From the NCBI GenBank assembly GCA_964483585.1, contig CAZABH010000010.1, positions 1-64,000 on the forward strand: a stretch of DNA of 64,000 nt, read 5' to 3'. Below the pieces are notes generated by a model. It saw only the letters and a program-made list of their open reading frames with translations. It was not told where the DNA came from and ran no database searches. Made by a program: the position numbers and the translations under genes. The number at the start of each line of letters is the position of its first letter. The stretch's first letter is position 1. This document shows, one piece after another, positions 16,236-24,812 of this stretch. Source of the stretch: SZUA-430 sp964483585. GTDB taxonomy: Bacteria > Pseudomonadota > Alphaproteobacteria > Micropepsales > Micropepsaceae.

Positions 16236-17846
16236 CTACATCCTTGCGACACCAAATGAGTTCGGCCTGAGGACCCGGGCCTCAGCTTCGCGGCAGACAT
16301 CGAGACACAGGCCCACCACGCGGCGGCTGTCCCGCGGGTCGATGATGCCGTCGTCCCAGAGCCTGGCGGTCGCGAAGAGGGCCGTCGATTCGGCGGCATA
16401 GGTGTCGACGATCTGCCTGGAGCTTGCTTCGAGGGCCTTCATGTCGGGTTCCCTGCCGGCGCGACGCGCGCCTTCCTCGGCAATGATGCTCATCACCTTG
16501 GCGGCTTGTTCTCCGCCCATGACCGCAATGCGGTTGTTGGGCCAGGCGAAGATGAAGCGGGGGTCGAAGGCGCGTCCACACATGCCGTAATTACCCGCTC
16601 CAAATGAGGCGCCAATGTGGAGGGTTATCTTCGGAACTGCGGCATTTGTCACAGCCTGGATCATTTTTGACCCATGCTTGACGATACCGCCACGCTCGGC
16701 GTCGGTGCCGACGATGTAGCCGGTGGTGTTCTGCAGGAAGAGCAGAGGGATGCCGGACTGGTCGCAGAGCTGGATGAACTGGGCGGCTTTCACGGCGCCG
16801 CCGGTGTCGATCGGGCCATTGTTGCCGATGATGCCGATCGTGTGGCCTTCGATCGCGGCGTGGCCGCAGACGGTCTGGGGGCCATAATCCGGCTTGAAGT
16901 CCAGCCATTCCGAACCATCGACGAGGCGGGCAATGAACTCGCGTACGTCATAGGGCTTGCGGTAGTCCAGGGGCACGAGGGAGAGGATCTCCTCGGGGTC
17001 GTAGGCGGGTGGCCGGAAGCTGCGCGCTGGCTGTCCTTTCGCCCAGTTGATCTTCGCGAGGATCTCTCGGGCGAGACGGATGCCGTCGCGGTCGTCTTCG
17101 GCCATGTATTCGGCAAGCCCCGAGACCGTGTAGTGGAGCTCGGCGCCGCCAAGCTCCTCGTCGGTTGCAATCTCGCCGGTCGCCGCCTTCAGAAGCGGTG
17201 GGCCTGCAAGGAAGATCTTCGAGCGGTCGCGGATCACCACCACATAGTCGCTGAGGCCGGGCTGGTAGGCGCCTCCTGCGGTCGATGAGCCGTGCACCAC
17301 TGCGATCACGGGGATGCCGGCTTTCGAGAGGCGGGCGAGGTTGGCGAAGGTGCGACCGCCGCGCACGAACATCTCGGCCTGGCGCAACAGGTTTGCGCCG
17401 GCGCTCTCGACGAGCTGGATGTAGGGAAGCCTGTTCTCGAGCGCGATGGCCTGAGCGCGCAAGGTCTTGTCCACGCCGAGCGGGGTCGCTGCCCCACCCT
17501 TGATGCCGGCGTCGCTGACATTCACGACGCATCGTGTCCCCGAAACAATGCCGATCCCCGTGATGACGCCACCGCCCGATGCGTTTTCGGCGCCGTCGTC
17601 GTCGTGCATTCGCAGGCCCACGAGGGTCGACAGCTCGAGGAAGGGTGCCCCCCGGTCCAGGAGGAGTTCGAGGCGGTCGCGTGGCAGAAGCTGGCCGCGC
17701 TCGGCAAATTTCCTTGCGGATTTTGCGGAATTGGTGCGGATTTTTTCCTCGAACGCGCGGACTTCGGTCAGCAGCTTGAGGTGACCTTCCCGGTTCGCCC
17801 GAGCGGCGTCAGTGTTCAGGTTCAGTCGGCTTTCCAGAATTGGCAT
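16236..17846 (-). CDS. acyl-CoA carboxylase beta subunit, carboxyltransferase (AtuC/LiuB-like)
   Basis: This is a 536-residue carboxyltransferase. The ATG at 17846 (MPILESRLN) is chosen because AAGGGG lies upstream and family members start this way. Landmarks are the N-domain SGGGVITGIGIVSG, VESAGANL, SSTAGGAYQPGLSDY and the C-domain NNGPIDTGGAVKAAQF, NTTGYIVG, SFGAGNYGMCGRAFDPRF and MGGEQAA. It moves the carboxyl group from biotin to a 3-methyl-2-enoyl-CoA. The segment LSDYVVVIRDRSKIFLAGPP and ATDEELGGAELH is closer, as I remember the families, to geranyl-CoA carboxylase AtuC than to methylcrotonyl-CoA carboxylase LiuB. The partner alpha subunit is at 12651-14567. Confidence 0.9.
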   Translation of the reverse strand: MPILESRLNLNTDAARANREGHLKLLTEVRAFEEKIRTNSAKSARKFAERGQLLPRDRLELLLDRGAPFLELSTLVGLRMHDDDGAENASGGGVITGIGIVSGTRCVVNVSDAGIKGGAATPLGVDKTLRAQAIALENRLPYIQLVESAGANLLRQAEMFVRGGRTFANLARLSKAGIPVIAVVHGSSTAGGAYQPGLSDYVVVIRDRSKIFLAGPPLLKAATGEIATDEELGGAELHYTVSGLAEYMAEDDRDGIRLAREILAKINWAKGQPARSFRPPAYDPEEILSLVPLDYRKPYDVREFIARLVDGSEWLDFKPDYGPQTVCGHAAIEGHTIGIIGNNGPIDTGGAVKAAQFIQLCDQSGIPLLFLQNTTGYIVGTDAERGGIVKHGSKMIQAVTNAAVPKITLHIGASFGAGNYGMCGRAFDPRFIFAWPNNRIAVMGGEQAAKVMSIIAEEGARRAGREPDMKALEASSRQIVDTYAAESTALFATARLWDDGIIDPRDSRRVVGLCLDVCREAEARVLRPNSFGVARM

Positions 17847-17974
17847 CAAGCGGCCCCTTGCCCAAGCGGATTTCTGCAACAAATTCGGGGACTTTAATTA
17901 TGACGGGCAGTCGACGTGCGCAATCGGGATTCGCTAGATTGGGGCCGATGACGAAGCAAACAGGACCCTTCCTG

Positions 17975-19945
17975 ATGACAACGCGCCTTGCACTCGGCCT
18001 TGCCGTGCTTTCCATTCTGCTCAGTTCCCTGTCAACCGTGTCGGCGCGGGAGGTCTCTCGGGCCGAGCGCGGCAACCTGGTCATGGAAAATATCCCAGAT
18101 GTTCCGGTTGCGATGCGAGAGCGATTGCGTCTGTATCAGTCTGCCCGCGGTGCAGGCTTCATGGACTTCACGCCGGATGGCCGCTCGATCCTGATCCAGA
18201 CTCGCTTTGGCGAGACAAACCAGTTGCACCGTATTGATGCGCCCCTGGGCATGCGTCGACAGGTCAGCTTCTACGATGAACCCGTGAACATGGCCATGTA
18301 TCGGCCAGGGCGATGGCCGCAGCCCACCATCTTGTTTGCGCGAGATACCGGTGGCGATGAACTCTACCAGCTGTACCTGCAGAATGAACGCAATGGTCAG
18401 GTGATGCGCCTGACCGATGGTCGGTCGCGCAACACGAGCGCTGTCTTTTCGCGGGATGGAAAATGGGTTGCGTGGACAAGTGTGGCGTCGAATTCATCGC
18501 GGTACCGGATCCATGTCGCGGATGGGAATGATCCCAAGAGCTCACGCGTCGTGCTGGAGGAGGATGGAAGCTGGTCTGCCGGCGATTTCTCGCCGGACGG
18601 GATGACGCTTGCCGTGACGCGTGACATTTCGGTCAGCGAGCGCGAGATCTGGCTTGTCGACCTGGTCAATGGGCGGAAGGTTCAGGTTCGCCCTTCACCC
18701 GTGAAGATCTTTCGCAGTGCGCCCCTGTTTGCGCCTGACGGCAAGTCCCTGTTCTATGTGTCAGACGAGGACAGCGAATTCCGCCGTGTGGTCCGGTATG
18801 ACCTGGGGACCGATGACGAGGAGGTCCTGACAGAGGATCTCGATTTCGATGTCGACGGTCTTCAGATTGCCCCGAACGGGCTAACGCTGGCCTTTACGAT
18901 CAACGAGAACGGCTATTCACGGCTGTTCCTCATGGATACGCGCAAGTTCCGGAAAACACCCGGTCCGCGGATAGCGGCGGGTGAGATCGATGATTTTCGG
19001 TTCAGCCCTGACAGTCGCCGGTTGGGTTTCACGCTGAACGGGACGGCCGGGCGGGATGTCTTTGTCTGGGACCTTGGAAAGAAGGTGCCTGTGCAATGGA
19101 CGGACAGTGAATTGGGCGGTCTCGACAAGTCGCAGTTCGTGACACCCGAGCTTGTATCCTACGACACCTTCGACAGTGTGGATGGCAAGCGGCGCAAGAT
19201 CCCTGCCTTCGTGTACAAGCCGCGGGATGCTGGCGGGAAGGTTCCTGTTCTGGTCGTCATCCATGGCGGGCCCGAGTCGCAGTTCCGGCCCAACTTCAAT
19301 GCCTTCATCCAGTACATGGTGCAGGAGTTGGGGATTGCGGTCGTGGCGCCCAATGTGCGCGGTTCGACCGGTTACGGGAAATACTATGTCGAGCTTGATA
19401 ACGGCTTCCGGCGCATGGACTCGGTTCGAGACATCGGTGCCACTCTTGACTGGATTGCCTCACAGCCCGGTTTCGAGGCGCGCAGGGTGGCTGTCTATGG
19501 TGGATCCTATGGCGGGTTCATGTCCTATGCGTCGATGATCGAGTACAACAACCGGTTGATTGCGGGTGTCAGCGTTGTCGGCATCTCGAATTTCGTGACC
19601 TTCCTCAACAATACGAGTGGCTATCGGCGGGATCTGCGCCGTGTCGAGTATGGCGATGAGCGAGATCCCAAGATGCGAGAGTTCCTGCAGCGCATCTCGC
19701 CGCTGACCAATGTGTCACGCATCAAGCGACCGATGCTGATCATCCAGGGGGCCAATGATCCGCGGGTTCCGGCGAGCGAGGCCAGCCAGATGCTGAAGGC
19801 GATCCGAGCCAATGGCGAAGAGGCCTGGTATCTGCTGGCAAAGGATGAGGGCCACGGCTTCCAGAAGAAGTCGAACCGCGATGCCCAGAACGCTGCGATC
19901 GCAGCTTTCCTCAAGCTGAAGCTTGCAGGGCAGAAGCTGGAATAG
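17975..19945 (+). CDS. exported S9-family (prolyl oligopeptidase-like) peptidase
   Basis: From ATG 17975 the protein is 656 residues and starts with a signal peptide (MTTRLALGLAVLSILLSSLS); ATG 17948 would add nine residues. The N-terminal two thirds are WD/TolB-like beta-propeller repeats (FSRDGKWVAWTS, FSPDGMTLAVT, FAPDGKSLFYVSDE, FSPDSRRLGFT). The C-terminal alpha/beta-hydrolase domain has VIHGGPESQ, the nucleophile elbow YGGSYGGF (Ser codon at 19505), GANDPRVP for the Asp and KDEGHGF for the His. It would cleave peptides, probably in the periplasm. It is divergent from the carboxylase cluster. Confidence 0.9.
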   Translation: MTTRLALGLAVLSILLSSLSTVSAREVSRAERGNLVMENIPDVPVAMRERLRLYQSARGAGFMDFTPDGRSILIQTRFGETNQLHRIDAPLGMRRQVSFYDEPVNMAMYRPGRWPQPTILFARDTGGDELYQLYLQNERNGQVMRLTDGRSRNTSAVFSRDGKWVAWTSVASNSSRYRIHVADGNDPKSSRVVLEEDGSWSAGDFSPDGMTLAVTRDISVSEREIWLVDLVNGRKVQVRPSPVKIFRSAPLFAPDGKSLFYVSDEDSEFRRVVRYDLGTDDEEVLTEDLDFDVDGLQIAPNGLTLAFTINENGYSRLFLMDTRKFRKTPGPRIAAGEIDDFRFSPDSRRLGFTLNGTAGRDVFVWDLGKKVPVQWTDSELGGLDKSQFVTPELVSYDTFDSVDGKRRKIPAFVYKPRDAGGKVPVLVVIHGGPESQFRPNFNAFIQYMVQELGIAVVAPNVRGSTGYGKYYVELDNGFRRMDSVRDIGATLDWIASQPGFEARRVAVYGGSYGGFMSYASMIEYNNRLIAGVSVVGISNFVTFLNNTSGYRRDLRRVEYGDERDPKMREFLQRISPLTNVSRIKRPMLIIQGANDPRVPASEASQMLKAIRANGEEAWYLLAKDEGHGFQKKSNRDAQNAAIAAFLKLKLAGQKLE

Positions 19946-19954
19946 GAGATGAGG

Positions 19955-20128
19955 TCACCGCCTCGGGGAAAGAAGTTTCGTCAGGATAAACATCAAAAGG
20001 GCGCAGCCTGCGAGGGTGAGCACACCTTGCCAGCCGCCGATGATGTGGCCTGAGACAGCGTCCGTGACGATGCCTGTGAATGCGGATGCGTGTTCTCTGG
20101 CGATTGAAAAATATCGCTCAAGGTCCAT
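19955..20128 (-). CDS. 57-residue single-span membrane protein
   Basis: A short gene read from the minus strand starts at ATG 20128 with an AGAGGGG ribosome-binding site 5 bases upstream and ends at TGA 19955. It encodes 57 residues: a polar N-terminus (MDLERYFSIAREHASAF), then a Gly-rich turn and one hydrophobic helix (WQGVLTLAGCALLMFILT) ending KLLSPRR. The positive C-terminus suggests it stays in the cytoplasm, with a short outside N-terminus. It is convergent with the S9 peptidase, 9 bases apart. I recognise no family. The good ribosome-binding site and clean membrane design argue that it is real. Confidence 0.6.
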   Translation of the reverse strand: MDLERYFSIAREHASAFTGIVTDAVSGHIIGGWQGVLTLAGCALLMFILTKLLSPRR

Positions 20129-20243
20129 GTCAGCCCCTCTTCAAACGGGCGAATTCGCGCACTTGCGCTGCTTCGCCATCAGCCCGTAACAGTGAAAGAC
20201 CATAATTCAGGCTCAATTGAGACAAACAAGCAGCGGCGGGCAT

Positions 20244-21104
20244 ATGCAGGGTACGATCCAGGAGGTGCTGGAATTGCTCGATCTGGAGCAGATCGAGGTC
20301 AATATTTTCCGCGGTGTCAGCCCGAAGGATCGCTGGCAGCGGGTGTTCGGGGGACAGGTCCTGGGCCAGGCGCTCGTGGCGGCCTCACGAACAGTTGATC
20401 AGCGCATCTGCCACTCGCTGCATGCCTATTTCATACGGCCGGGTGATCCACGTGTCCCCATCCTCTATGAGGTTGACCGGGCGCGCGATGGCAAGAGTTT
20501 CACAACGCGTCGCGTGGTTGCCATCCAGCATGGCGAGCAGATCTTCAACCTGGCGGCGTCGTTCCATGTGCCGGAGCAGGGGTTGGAGCACCAGTTCGAC
20601 ATGCCGCGGGTGCCCGCGCCCGAGAGCCTTGAGCCCGAGGATGTCCGTCGGCGGCGCCTTGCGCATCAGCTGCCGGAGGCTGTCCGCGAGCATTTCACCA
20701 AGCCGGGGCCGATCGATGTGCGTCCTGTCGATGAGGATGATGACCTCATCAATCCGAGGAAAGGGCCGCCCTATCACGATGTCTGGCTGAAGGCGAAGGG
20801 GGCCATGCCGGATGATCTGTCCATCCATCAGTGCGTGCTGGCCTATGCGTCCGACATGACATTGCTGGATACGTGCCTCATTCCGCATGGTGTCAGCTGG
20901 TTTTCGGGCCGACTGCAGTCGGCAAGCCTTGATCACGCGATGTGGTTTCATCGCCCGTTTCGCGTGGATGACTGGATCCTCTATTCGCATGACAGCCCGT
21001 GGGCTGGCGGTGCCCGCGGGTTCAATCGCGGCATGATGTTTACACGCGATGGGAAGCTTGTTGCCTCGGTCGCGCAAGAGGGGCTGATCAGGCTGCGGGG
21101 CTAG
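20244..21104 (+). CDS. tesB: acyl-CoA thioesterase II
   Basis: This is a 286-residue double hot-dog thioesterase. The family's catalytic trio is visible in sequence: Asp in YASDMTLLDT with the nearby Thr, and Gln in SVAQEGLIR; the N-terminal half has RVFGGQVLGQALVAA and HSLHAYFIRPGD. It hydrolyses medium- and long-chain acyl-CoA to free acid and CoA in the cytoplasm. The start at 20244 gives the usual TesB length, with GGCGGG upstream. The upstream gap contains a CTCAATTGAG palindrome at about 20214. Confidence 0.93.
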   Translation: MQGTIQEVLELLDLEQIEVNIFRGVSPKDRWQRVFGGQVLGQALVAASRTVDQRICHSLHAYFIRPGDPRVPILYEVDRARDGKSFTTRRVVAIQHGEQIFNLAASFHVPEQGLEHQFDMPRVPAPESLEPEDVRRRRLAHQLPEAVREHFTKPGPIDVRPVDEDDDLINPRKGPPYHDVWLKAKGAMPDDLSIHQCVLAYASDMTLLDTCLIPHGVSWFSGRLQSASLDHAMWFHRPFRVDDWILYSHDSPWAGGARGFNRGMMFTRDGKLVASVAQEGLIRLRG

Positions 21105-21407
21105 GGTTTGAGCGCTTGCGGTGGTTGTCTTCTTGTTTACCGCAGCGGCATGAAGACCTCCTTGGGGTGTCAAATTAGCGCTTTGTTAAGGGATGGCAGC
21201 TAAAGTTGCCATAACAGACACCCGTTCCTCCAAGACGGGTCACAAGTCCCCCGCCGGCCGAGTCGTCCCCCATTCATCCGGCTCTCCGGCAAAGAGGCGG
21301 CCAGACGGCACCCCCCAGTGCCCAAGGGATACGGGCGTGGATGTACCCAGCATCCACGCCCCCGCCTGTTCTTCAGCTGTCCGATCCAGATTTAAGGTGC
21401 TGCGAGG
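21105..21407. other. intergenic region with C-rich motifs and strong hairpins; possible small RNA
   Basis: This 303-base gap lies between two convergent genes. It holds ACCTCCTT (21157-21164, identical to the 16S rRNA anti-Shine-Dalgarno core) and a hairpin ACCCGT/ACGGGT (21220-21240) whose loop shows TCCTCC. It also has three runs of five or six C near 21248, 21267 and 21311, and an 11-bp hairpin at 21333-21361. The combination resembles anti-Shine-Dalgarno type small RNAs of alphaproteobacteria, but no clear promoter is seen and the call is tentative. Confidence 0.3.
21333..21361. terminator. perfect 11-bp hairpin between convergent genes
   Basis: GGGCGTGGATG (21333-21343) and CATCCACGCCC (21351-21361) pair perfectly around a 7-base loop, 47 bases beyond the stop of the 807-residue gene. 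It lacks a T-run on either side, so it is a probable but not textbook terminator, usable from both strands. Confidence 0.5.
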
Positions 21408-23831
21408 CTAGGCCGATGCGCGCATGCGGTTGGCTTCGCCTGCGCGGGCGAGAGCCGCAGCGATGTTGTTGAGCCGTTCGACCGCTTCGTAGACGACGGC
21501 GATCGCCTGTTCAGGATCCGCGGCTGGCTTATGATCCCCGCTGGTATCCTGGTGCCCATGTCCTTCGGTCTGCAGCAAGAGGTTCGCAGCGACAGCTTCG
21601 TCCGACAGTTCGGATGTGCGGCGTTCAAGGCTGGTGATGATCCTGGCCAGCGTCGTGAGGTCTTCGGTTGCGGTGTGAAGGTCGCTCGTGGGCGCTGCAG
21701 GGGCGGGGACTGCGATGTTGGTCGGCACAAGTGACTGTTCGGCGCCTTCGGCTTGTCGCTGACAGAGGTACGAGAAAAGGGATTCGGCGCGCGCGCCCAG
21801 ATAAATTGCTGTTTCCCTCAGCTCGTTTGGTGTGCTGTCGCCGGCGAATTGGGCTGCGTCGGCCAGCGACCGGAGTTCGGCTGTAATCGCATCAAGCTCG
21901 GTGCGCAAGGATGCGGCGTGGCCCACTTCCTGGGCGCTTTGTTCGATCGTTCTGGCGTGTTCCGCGAGTTCCGGGGCCATCGTGCGCAGATTCTCCCCGG
22001 CGTTCGGTGTTGTGGCCATCGGCTTCATGCGCAGGGCAAATGCCCTGAGTGCATCCGTGAGGCCTGGTTGCTCTGCCGCCTGTTCGACGGGGCCGTGCGC
22101 CATTTCGTCCGAGAGCTGTCGCAGGCGTTCGAGGATTTCCTCGGCGGGTACGTCCGCGAGGGTTCTTTGCGCTGTCGCGGGGAGAAGCATTGGTTCGGCG
22201 GCAAGGGCAGGGGCTGGCATCTCTGCCGTCATGAGGATGCGTTCTTCCGTCATGCGCAGCGCCAGTTCGCGAATGTCGCAGCGCATAGCCTCGATCTGCT
22301 GCATCAGGACATGGTTCGGTGCCAGGCGTTCGGCCAGAAGTCCTGCAATCCGTTCGAGCAGGGCGTGGTTGTCGGTGTCGCGCTCAATTGTCTCGCTGTC
22401 CGTGAACAGGCTTACAATCGGATCTATTTCTTGTGGCCTTGCTTCCGGGAGCGGTGTTGCGCCTGCCTGAGCTTGCAGGTGCGAACCCACCTCGGCCACC
22501 ATTCCCGACAGTTGGTCGGCAAGTGATCTGAGGCTCTGTGCGGTGGTCGCGGCGTCTGCTGAGATGCGGTCGCAGGACTCGAAGAAGGCGCCCTGGATCG
22601 ACTGGACGCTTGAAGCGGCATTTCCGAATGCGGAGATCGACGTGGTCAGCCCGTCTATGGCATGGCCCGTCCTGGACTTTATCGACTCGAAGGCCTCTCC
22701 GATTTCGCGGCCTTTCTCTCCCAGTTGTCCGGTCAGGGTGTCGAGATGCGCGAGGCGGGTTTCAGCTGCTTGTGTCAGGGTTTGGTGCGCACGGTCGACG
22801 CCGGTCACAAGCGCGTCGAGTTTCGATGTCACACCAGTGATGTCATTGGCTTGGCGCGCCGAGGCTTGTTGCTGTGCGGCCTGTGTTTCCTGCAATCCTT
22901 CTGCGGCGCGCCTCAAGGCATCGGTGGCATGGTTCACGCTGGCGACGACTTCAGAGATTGTCTCGCCAAGCAGGGTGGAGGCTGCTCCTTCAAGGCGGAT
23001 GTTGATTTGTCCTTCGTTGGCCATCTCGCGCAATGCTTCGGTTTCGGTCAGGCTCTGGCGGAGTTTCTCGCCGGCGCGGGCCATTTCTCCAATTTCATCG
23101 GATCGGTCCGTTCCCCATACAGGCTGGTTCACGCGACCGTTGCCGATGGAGCGCAGGCTCCACGTCAGTGATTTCAGCGGCTGGGTGATCCCGATCTGCA
23201 ACAGTCCGGCTGCAGCGATGAGCCCAAGGACGAGTGTTGCGAAGGCGCAGATGATCAGCATCTGACTCCACGTCAACGCCCAGGCGATGCTTCCCATCTG
23301 GTAGGCGCTTGTCTGTGCGCGCAGGCGTTCGAGTGCGGTGCGAAGCGTGAGATAGGTGGCCTCGAGTTGCGGCACCTGCGGCATTGCTTCGATGGCGTCC
23401 ATGGAGGCGGATCCTCGCAGGGCTGCGGCCGGGGTCTCTGGGGCGGACCGGGCGATGCGTGCGAACTCCTCGACAACGGATGAGATGTCGTCGATTGCAA
23501 GGCTTGCGTTGGGTGACCCTGAGAGAAGGGCTCGCAACCCGTCCAGCGTACGCGCGGCCTCCATGGCGCGCTGGGTCATCTGTTCGCGGGCGCCAACGTC
23601 GCCGGTCAGCCGGTAGCTTCGATACGCGCGCAGATAGCCCTGATAGCCCAGGGTCTGCTCCATGTGGGCGATCTTTGACGTGGCCTGGCGGTTCAGCGAT
23701 TGCGGGTCGTTGAGGCCGCGCTGTACCTCGCCGACAAATCCGACGTAGTAGCTGCCGCCGATTATCAGCGCTGCCGCCATGACCGCGGCGGCCGCCGCGA
23801 ATATGCGGCTGATCCTTGAAAGCGTGCGCAC
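21408..23831 (-). CDS. HAMP-containing coiled-coil membrane protein, chemoreceptor-like but without a signalling tip
   Basis: This is an 807-residue protein. TM1 is about 11-33 and a helical periplasmic region about 34-180 (four-helix-bundle-like) follows. TM2 is about 187-213 and a HAMP domain about 214-262 (ITQPLKSLTWSLRSIGNGRV ... DEIGEMARAGEKLR). A long coiled-coil cytoplasmic part runs from about 270 to 800. The strongly conserved hairpin tip of methyl-accepting chemotaxis proteins (around E-A-A-R-A-G-E) is not present. An acidic, Ala/Glu-rich tail follows. It lies 110 bases downstream of a small gene and the TadE-like genes on the same strand, so it may belong to the pilus locus. Function unknown; sensory or scaffold roles are possible. 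Confidence 0.75.
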   Translation of the reverse strand: MRTLSRISRIFAAAAAVMAAALIIGGSYYVGFVGEVQRGLNDPQSLNRQATSKIAHMEQTLGYQGYLRAYRSYRLTGDVGAREQMTQRAMEAARTLDGLRALLSGSPNASLAIDDISSVVEEFARIARSAPETPAAALRGSASMDAIEAMPQVPQLEATYLTLRTALERLRAQTSAYQMGSIAWALTWSQMLIICAFATLVLGLIAAAGLLQIGITQPLKSLTWSLRSIGNGRVNQPVWGTDRSDEIGEMARAGEKLRQSLTETEALREMANEGQINIRLEGAASTLLGETISEVVASVNHATDALRRAAEGLQETQAAQQQASARQANDITGVTSKLDALVTGVDRAHQTLTQAAETRLAHLDTLTGQLGEKGREIGEAFESIKSRTGHAIDGLTTSISAFGNAASSVQSIQGAFFESCDRISADAATTAQSLRSLADQLSGMVAEVGSHLQAQAGATPLPEARPQEIDPIVSLFTDSETIERDTDNHALLERIAGLLAERLAPNHVLMQQIEAMRCDIRELALRMTEERILMTAEMPAPALAAEPMLLPATAQRTLADVPAEEILERLRQLSDEMAHGPVEQAAEQPGLTDALRAFALRMKPMATTPNAGENLRTMAPELAEHARTIEQSAQEVGHAASLRTELDAITAELRSLADAAQFAGDSTPNELRETAIYLGARAESLFSYLCQRQAEGAEQSLVPTNIAVPAPAAPTSDLHTATEDLTTLARIITSLERRTSELSDEAVAANLLLQTEGHGHQDTSGDHKPAADPEQAIAVVYEAVERLNNIAAALARAGEANRMRASA

Positions 23832-23941
23832 TCATCCCCCCGGAAACGGACATTCGCCCGCGCAAGCTGTGATTCGTCCCCGCATTTTAGGCGAGGGGAT
23901 TCACGCTGTGGAAGGATTACTGCCAGCGGCTGTCTGGGAGG

Positions 23942-24163
23942 TCAGGCGAGATTTCGCTCGGCCCGTTCCAGAATGTCGTCCATGCGCTTCAGCAGGTCGG
24001 TGACATGCGTGACGGCGCTGTCGTGCGCCGTGCGCCATGCCATGACGTGTCGCTTGAGGCCTGCGTTGAGGGCCTCGAGCTCTGCCGCTTCAGTTTCAAG
24101 TTGTCCGGGAACCGGGGCCGAGAGGCTGGATGCCATACGCGGCGACACGTTCAGGGTTGTCAT
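23942..24163 (-). CDS. 73-residue hypothetical helical protein
   Basis: This small protein starts with a disordered N-terminus and then forms a single charged helix (LETEAAELEALNAGLKRHV ... DLLKRMDDILERAERNLA) with a heptad-like pattern, so it may form a coiled coil. It has no signal peptide or membrane segment. It sits between the TadE-like gene and the HAMP protein, on the same strand, and may interact with one of them; that is inference. The ribosome-binding site is weak (AAAACAAAA before the ATG), so reality of the gene is likely but not certain. Confidence 0.5.
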   Translation of the reverse strand: MTTLNVSPRMASSLSAPVPGQLETEAAELEALNAGLKRHVMAWRTAHDSAVTHVTDLLKRMDDILERAERNLA

Positions 24164-24257
24164 TTTTGTTTTCGGGCTCTGGCGCGATGCGCATCAATGT
24201 TCAAGCGACATGGTGACCGTAGCCTGCAGAGGTAAAGAGTGCGTAAGTAAGCGCAGA

Positions 24258-24797
24258 TCAGGAGACGCGGGTGACCGTGAGCGATCGGCGCGGCTTCAGA
24301 TAAAATGTGCTCTTCAACGTGCTCGCGCCGATGAAGTCCGCGAACATGGGCGTGTAGGGATAGGTCACCTCGACCATGATTGCGCCCTGGAATGGTTGAA
24401 GAAGGCCGCTGGGGAAGACCGACGTTGGAACAACTGCATTGACCGTTCGGGGGGCGGTGTTTCGGGCGTCGCTCCAGGCCACGCGATTTGTCGTGCCGTC
24501 GGCATCGGTCACAACAGAGGTGATCACGATTTGCACGTTGGAAGGGTTCATCGGGGCGCCGACGATGGCCATTGTCGCGAAGACATCGTTGATGTCGCTG
24601 TTGTTCACACTTGCTTCCTGCGCCACGAGATCTGCGGCTGTCGAGGCCAGCGACGAGGCTCTTCGGGACATCTCTATATAGCTCGACACTTCGACCATGC
24701 CGAAGAACATGGTCACCATCACGGGCAGTATGATCGCGAACTCAACGGCGCTGACGCCGCTGACCGCTGCATGGAATTTCCTGAAGAATGCGACCAT
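24258..24797 (-). CDS. TadE/TadG-like pseudopilin, first copy
   Basis: This is a 179-residue protein with an N-terminal pseudopilin segment: basic MVAFFRKFHAA, then GVSAVEFAIILPVMVTMFFGMVEV, with the Glu five residues into the hydrophobic helix as in TadE-type minor pilins. The rest is extracytoplasmic and beta-rich. Such proteins are processed by the TadV/CpaA prepilin peptidase and assist Flp pilus assembly. It is 15 bases downstream of the second TadE-like gene, so the two form one transcript. Confidence 0.85.
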   Translation of the reverse strand: MVAFFRKFHAAVSGVSAVEFAIILPVMVTMFFGMVEVSSYIEMSRRASSLASTAADLVAQEASVNNSDINDVFATMAIVGAPMNPSNVQIVITSVVTDADGTTNRVAWSDARNTAPRTVNAVVPTSVFPSGLLQPFQGAIMVEVTYPYTPMFADFIGASTLKSTFYLKPRRSLTVTRVS

Positions 24798-24812
24798 GAG
24801 CGGTCCTCCTGT

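Noticed and set aside
21121..21165. Four-codon leader peptide on the minus strand after a perfect AAGGAGG site (ATG CCG CTG CGG TAA)
   Set aside because: It lies downstream of the HAMP gene and antisense to the tesB 3' flank with no gene to regulate; the AAGGAGG is more simply the complement of the C-rich motif.
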